In this document: in pieces, positions 60,792-64,000 of the stretch
How positions within the stretch are numbered: position 1 is the first letter of the stretch
How the letters are laid out: every line of letters begins with the position of its first letter
Source: Gracilimonas amylolytica
Lineage (GTDB): Bacteria; Bacteroidota; Rhodothermia; Balneolales; Balneolaceae
Direction: 5' to 3'
Assembly: GCF_002911695.1 (NCBI RefSeq)
Contig: NZ_PQBS01000037.1
Location: forward strand, 250,146 to 314,145
DNA length: 64,000 nt
Translations under genes and position numbers: made by a program
The notes under the pieces: model-generated
Databases searched by the model: none
What the model was told of the DNA's origin: nothing
The model's input: the letters and a program-made list of their open reading frames with translations, nothing else

Positions 60792-62897
60792 ATGGCGCAA
60801 AATAACCCCAAAAAGAAAAAATCGATAAAGCCAGGTGGGAAAAAGGGAAATGGAAATTCCCCAAAGTTTCCGACTTGGAGTATTTTTGTTTTGTTTTTCG
60901 TGCTCTTGCTGGCACAGGTACTATTCTTTCCCGCTGAACCCGGCAACCGAATTAAGTACAGTGAATTCCTGGATCATGTAGAAAATGGACACGTTTCTGA
61001 GATCACGATCACTAACGGTGTGGACATTACGGGAACCTATTCAGACAAGGCGCTTTCAGATGGGGTGATCTCCCGGCCAGAACAATCTGACAATAACAAT
61101 CCCTTTACTACCACGGGAGGTACGGAACAGTTTAAAAAGTTCAGTACCACCATGTTGCGTAACGATGAAATTCGGCCGATCCTTGAATCCAACAATGTAG
61201 AGTTTGATGTCAGGATCGAAGAAGATTGGTTCAGTGGTATCTTTATATGGCTTATACCGATCGCAGTACTCATTGTGATCTGGATCTTCATTTTCAGAAA
61301 AATGAATCCGGGACAGCAGGTGCTGAATATTGGCAAGAACAAAGCTTCTCTTTATGATCAGCAGACGGAAACTAAGGTAACCTTTGAGGACGTTGCCGGA
61401 TTACAGGAAGCCAAAGCTGAAGTAGAGGAAGTGGTTGAGTTCCTCAAAAATCCTCAGAAATTCACAAAACTGGGGGGCGTTCTGCCCAAAGGTGTTTTAT
61501 TGGTAGGCCCTCCGGGTACGGGTAAAACCCTGCTTGCTAAAGCCACTGCCGGAGAGGCAAGTGTTCCTTTCTTTAGCCTGAGTGGTTCCGATTTTGTTGA
61601 AATGTTTGTAGGAGTTGGAGCAGCCCGTGTTCGTGATCTGTTCAAGCAAGCCAAGGAAAAAGCTCCATGTATCATATTTATTGATGAGATCGATTCTATT
61701 GGTAGAACCCGTGGGCGCGGAATGGCTATGGGTTCTAACGATGAACGTGAGAATACCTTGAACCAGCTGTTAAGTGAAATGGACGGCTTCAACTCGGATA
61801 AGGGTGTGATCCTTATGGCAGCCACTAACCGTCCGGATATCCTGGATTCCGCTCTGCTCAGACCGGGCCGTTTTGATCGTCAGATCATGATTGATAAGCC
61901 GGATCTGAATGGACGTGTGGAGATCCTGAAGGTGCACACTAAAAAGCTTAAACTCGGAAACGATATCGATCTAAGAGTTTTAGCTTCTCAAACTCCCGGT
62001 TTTGCGGGAGCTGATCTTGCGAATCTATGTAATGAGGCTGCTCTATTGGCAGCGCGTAGAGAAAAGAATAATATTCAGATGGAAGATTTCCAGGATTCCA
62101 TTGAAAAAGTGATAGCCGGACTTGAACGCAAGAATAAACTGATCAGCCCGGAAGAACGCAAGATCGTGGCGTACCACGAAGCCGGTCACGCCATTGTCGG
62201 TTGGTTCCTGGAGCATACCGATCCGGTTCTTAAGGTGAGTATTGTACCTCGCGGTTTAGCAGCATTGGGTTATACCTTGCAAACACCTCTGGAAGAACGC
62301 TTCCTGATGACCACTGAAGAACTGGATGATAAGATCTGCGCTCTGCTTGGTGGTAGAGTGGCTGAGGAGATCATTTTTGGAAGGATCTCAACCGGTGCTC
62401 AAAATGACCTGGAGAGAATTACCAAGATGGCCTTTGCCATGGTAGCTGAGTATGGAATGAGTGAAAAACTGGGGTACATTTCCCTGAAAGATTCACAAAA
62501 TGCCGAGAACAGCTACGGTTTCAATAAGAAGTACTCTGAGTCGACAAGTCAACAGATCGATCAGGAAGTCCGAAATATTATTGAGAAGAACCACGACCGG
62601 ACCATCGAGTTGCTTAAGAAACATAAAAGTGAACTTGAGAAACTGGCTGAAACCCTGCTTGAAAAAGAAGTGCTTGATCACCATGCCCTGAGAGAGTTAT
62701 TAGGTGACCGCCCACACGGGAAATATCCGGATGGGATCTTTGAGAAAAAAAGCAGCGAAAGTTCCAAAAATGGAATGTCAGATGATGGTAATGAGAAACC
62801 ATCGAAAGCTGAAAAAGAAGCGAAGGATGCCGAGATCATTAGCGAGGAAACAGAACCTGATGAAGAGCAAGCTCCTTCTGAAGAAGAAAAAGAGTAA
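60792..62897 (+). CDS. ftsH: ATP-dependent zinc metalloprotease FtsH
   Basis: From ATG 60792 the protein of about 701 residues has two N-terminal helices around a periplasmic region, the AAA Walker A GPPGTGKT near 239, the second region of homology ([20 protein letters not shown]), and the zinc-protease HEAGH at 462–466. It degrades membrane and regulatory proteins at the inner membrane. The basic N-terminal tail and Glu-rich C-terminal tail are common in this group. A hairpin terminator follows. Confidence 0.97.
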   Translation: MAQNNPKKKKSIKPGGKKGNGNSPKFPTWSIFVLFFVLLLAQVLFFPAEPGNRIKYSEFLDHVENGHVSEITITNGVDITGTYSDKALSDGVISRPEQSDNNNPFTTTGGTEQFKKFSTTMLRNDEIRPILESNNVEFDVRIEEDWFSGIFIWLIPIAVLIVIWIFIFRKMNPGQQVLNIGKNKASLYDQQTETKVTFEDVAGLQEAKAEVEEVVEFLKNPQKFTKLGGVLPKGVLLVGPPGTGKTLLAKATAGEASVPFFSLSGSDFVEMFVGVGAARVRDLFKQAKEKAPCIIFIDEIDSIGRTRGRGMAMGSNDERENTLNQLLSEMDGFNSDKGVILMAATNRPDILDSALLRPGRFDRQIMIDKPDLNGRVEILKVHTKKLKLGNDIDLRVLASQTPGFAGADLANLCNEAALLAARREKNNIQMEDFQDSIEKVIAGLERKNKLISPEERKIVAYHEAGHAIVGWFLEHTDPVLKVSIVPRGLAALGYTLQTPLEERFLMTTEELDDKICALLGGRVAEEIIFGRISTGAQNDLERITKMAFAMVAEYGMSEKLGYISLKDSQNAENSYGFNKKYSESTSQQIDQEVRNIIEKNHDRTIELLKKHKSELEKLAETLLEKEVLDHHALRELLGDRPHGKYPDGIFEKKSSESSKNGMSDDGNEKPSKAEKEAKDAEIISEETEPDEEQAPSEEEKE

Positions 62898-62922
62898 GCC
62901 TTACTTCAAAAATAAATTCTAT

Positions 62923-62957
62923 AGAGAGGCACTGAACATATCAGTGTCTCTTTTTTT
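62923..62957 (+). terminator. rho-independent terminator after ftsH
   Basis: AGAGGCACTGA (62923–62933) pairs with TCAGTGTCTCT (62939–62949, one G-T pair) and is followed by a T-run. Confidence 0.88.
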
Positions 62958-63176
62958 ATGCCCTTCATCGAAATAAGCTAATGAGTGCCCTTCTTAACAT
63001 TAGCATAAAGTTCGGATAACTAAAGGATAATTCACGGGTAACATTGCATAAATGTACCACCTCTATTTTGGCTCGTGAAAACAGTACAGCAGCATCACGT
63101 CTGATCTAAAGTTGTGAAACTTAATATCTGATTCTGTTAGAAATCTAAAATCCAATATTTAAAATATCCATAACTC

Positions 63177-64000
63177 ATGAACTTCAAAGTTACATTAACT
63201 TACTTGTCAGGATTATTTCTGGCTTCCATGTTGCTAATATCTTGCAGTGACGATTCCACCACAGGAACTGATATCCCGGAAGAACCGGATGCAGAGAACA
63301 CGATCGTAGTATCTGATAACATTACGGAAGATACTGTCTGGGAAGACGGTAATATTTATATACTCGGCGGAAGAATTTCTGTTGAAGCCGGTGCCACCCT
63401 GGAAATCGAACCGGGAGTGATCATAAAAGGAGAAGCTGGAACCGGTTCAAATGCAACGGCTCTATTGGTAGCCCGAGATGCCACTATTCTGGCTGATGGT
63501 TCACCTACACAGCCTATCATCTTTACTTCTGTTGCTGACGAGATCACACCTGAAGATGTGGATGCCGGAAATTTTGGCAGCCCGAATTTAGATCCTGACA
63601 TCAACGGATTATGGGGTGGAGTGATCGTTCTGGGTAACGCACCTATCTCTGCCAGTAATGAAGGTACTGATATCACTGAAATTCAGATCGAAGGGATCCC
63701 ATCTTCTGATCCCAGCGGTCTTTACGGCGGAAATGATGCCAGTGATAGTTCAGGTTCAATCTCTTACATATCAATTCGCCATGGTGGAGCCAATATTGGT
63801 GAAGGAAATGAGATCAACGGACTGACTCTTGGTGGCGTTGGTACCGGAACATCAATTTCAAATATCGAGATCGTAGCGAATCAGGATGATGGTGTTGAAT
63901 TCTTTGGTGGGACTGTAAATGTGAGCAATGTGCTTGTATGGAACAGCGGCGATGATTCTATCGACTCAGACCAGGCATGGGCAGGTACCCTTAATAATGC
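63177..64000 (+). CDS. surface lipoprotein, N-terminal part (runs off the window)
   Basis: From ATG 63177 an open frame runs to the last base. It begins with a lipoprotein signal (hydrophobic run GLFLASMLL and lipobox LISC), then an acidic linker and beta-rich repeats. The visible sequence VSVEAGATLEIEPGVIIKG (with RISVEAG variation), the INGLWGGVIVLGNAPIS block and SGSISYISIRHGG resemble right-handed parallel beta-helix proteins common in marine Bacteroidota. It is likely exported to the outer face. Function is not known. Confidence 0.8.
   Translation, partial: MNFKVTLTYLSGLFLASMLLISCSDDSTTGTDIPEEPDAENTIVVSDNITEDTVWEDGNIYILGGRISVEAGATLEIEPGVIIKGEAGTGSNATALLVARDATILADGSPTQPIIFTSVADEITPEDVDAGNFGSPNLDPDINGLWGGVIVLGNAPISASNEGTDITEIQIEGIPSSDPSGLYGGNDASDSSGSISYISIRHGGANIGEGNEINGLTLGGVGTGTSISNIEIVANQDDGVEFFGGTVNVSNVLVWNSGDDSIDSDQAWAGTLNN

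Noticed and set aside
1-64000. CRISPR array, insertion sequence, prophage or defence island
   Set aside because: No regularly spaced repeats, transposase, phage structural gene or restriction/abortive-infection gene was found on either strand.

Overview
The window reads as a chromosomal core region of a marine or saline member of the Bacteroidota/Balneolota–Rhodothermota lineage (Balneola/Gracilimonas-like). This placement is inferred from the gene set. Supporting signs are promoters of the Bacteroidota form (TTTG, about 20 nt, TAnnTTTG), few clear Shine-Dalgarno sites, several TTG/GTG starts, many secreted beta-rich proteins and lipoproteins, a split Mrp/Mbh-type cation antiporter, a fused alpha/beta E1 dehydrogenase and a bacterial sphingolipid-type locus. 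No phage, insertion sequence, CRISPR array or integrase was seen.

Layout. 1–2375 (minus): TetR regulator, TolC-like channel and the first part of an RND adaptor lipoprotein, an efflux operon with a candidate TetR operator at its start. 2868–6402 (plus): class I aldolase, a flippase-like membrane protein and RadA. 6434–12143 (mostly minus): rpsU, a TIGR02757 protein, mutY, a secreted propeller/cadherin-like protein and an extended SDR, with one methyltransferase on plus. 12250–17175 (plus): two GT4 glycosyltransferases, then a serine palmitoyltransferase-like enzyme and a GNAT-fold acyltransferase. With the divergent SDR these could form a ceramide/glycolipid locus. 17327–21268: fumC and the E1 fusion. 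21430–26607: heme O synthase, MerR, a GT2 and a P-type Ca2+-like ATPase. 26668–27308: six minus-strand tRNAs (Pro, Arg, Cys, Glu, His, Glu) with hairpin terminators between some of them. 27369–35107: glycosyltransferase, secreted protein, clpC, gpmI, rpsT, cmk. 35166–42249: rpsA, two small proteins, MoxR, UppP, a lipoprotein and a surface-antigen barrel.

42343–49773 (minus) is a tightly packed Mrp/Mbh-type antiporter operon (E, F, G, MbhD-like, MbhE-like, B, C and three MrpD-like subunits plus a 71-residue two-helix protein). 50168–57368 holds a pterin dehydratase, rpsF–rpsR–rplI, DsbD and a 1148-residue outer-membrane protein. 57538–59559 is an ExbB – 88-residue membrane protein – ExbD – ExbD energiser cluster. 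59637–62897 holds thiL and ftsH. The window ends inside a lipoprotein gene.

Most of the window is conserved housekeeping. The parts most worth follow-up are the sphingolipid-type locus, the antiporter with three D-like subunits and an unassigned small subunit, the ExbB/ExbD cluster with its extra membrane protein, the tRNA array with internal terminators, and several secreted or very small proteins without recognisable families.
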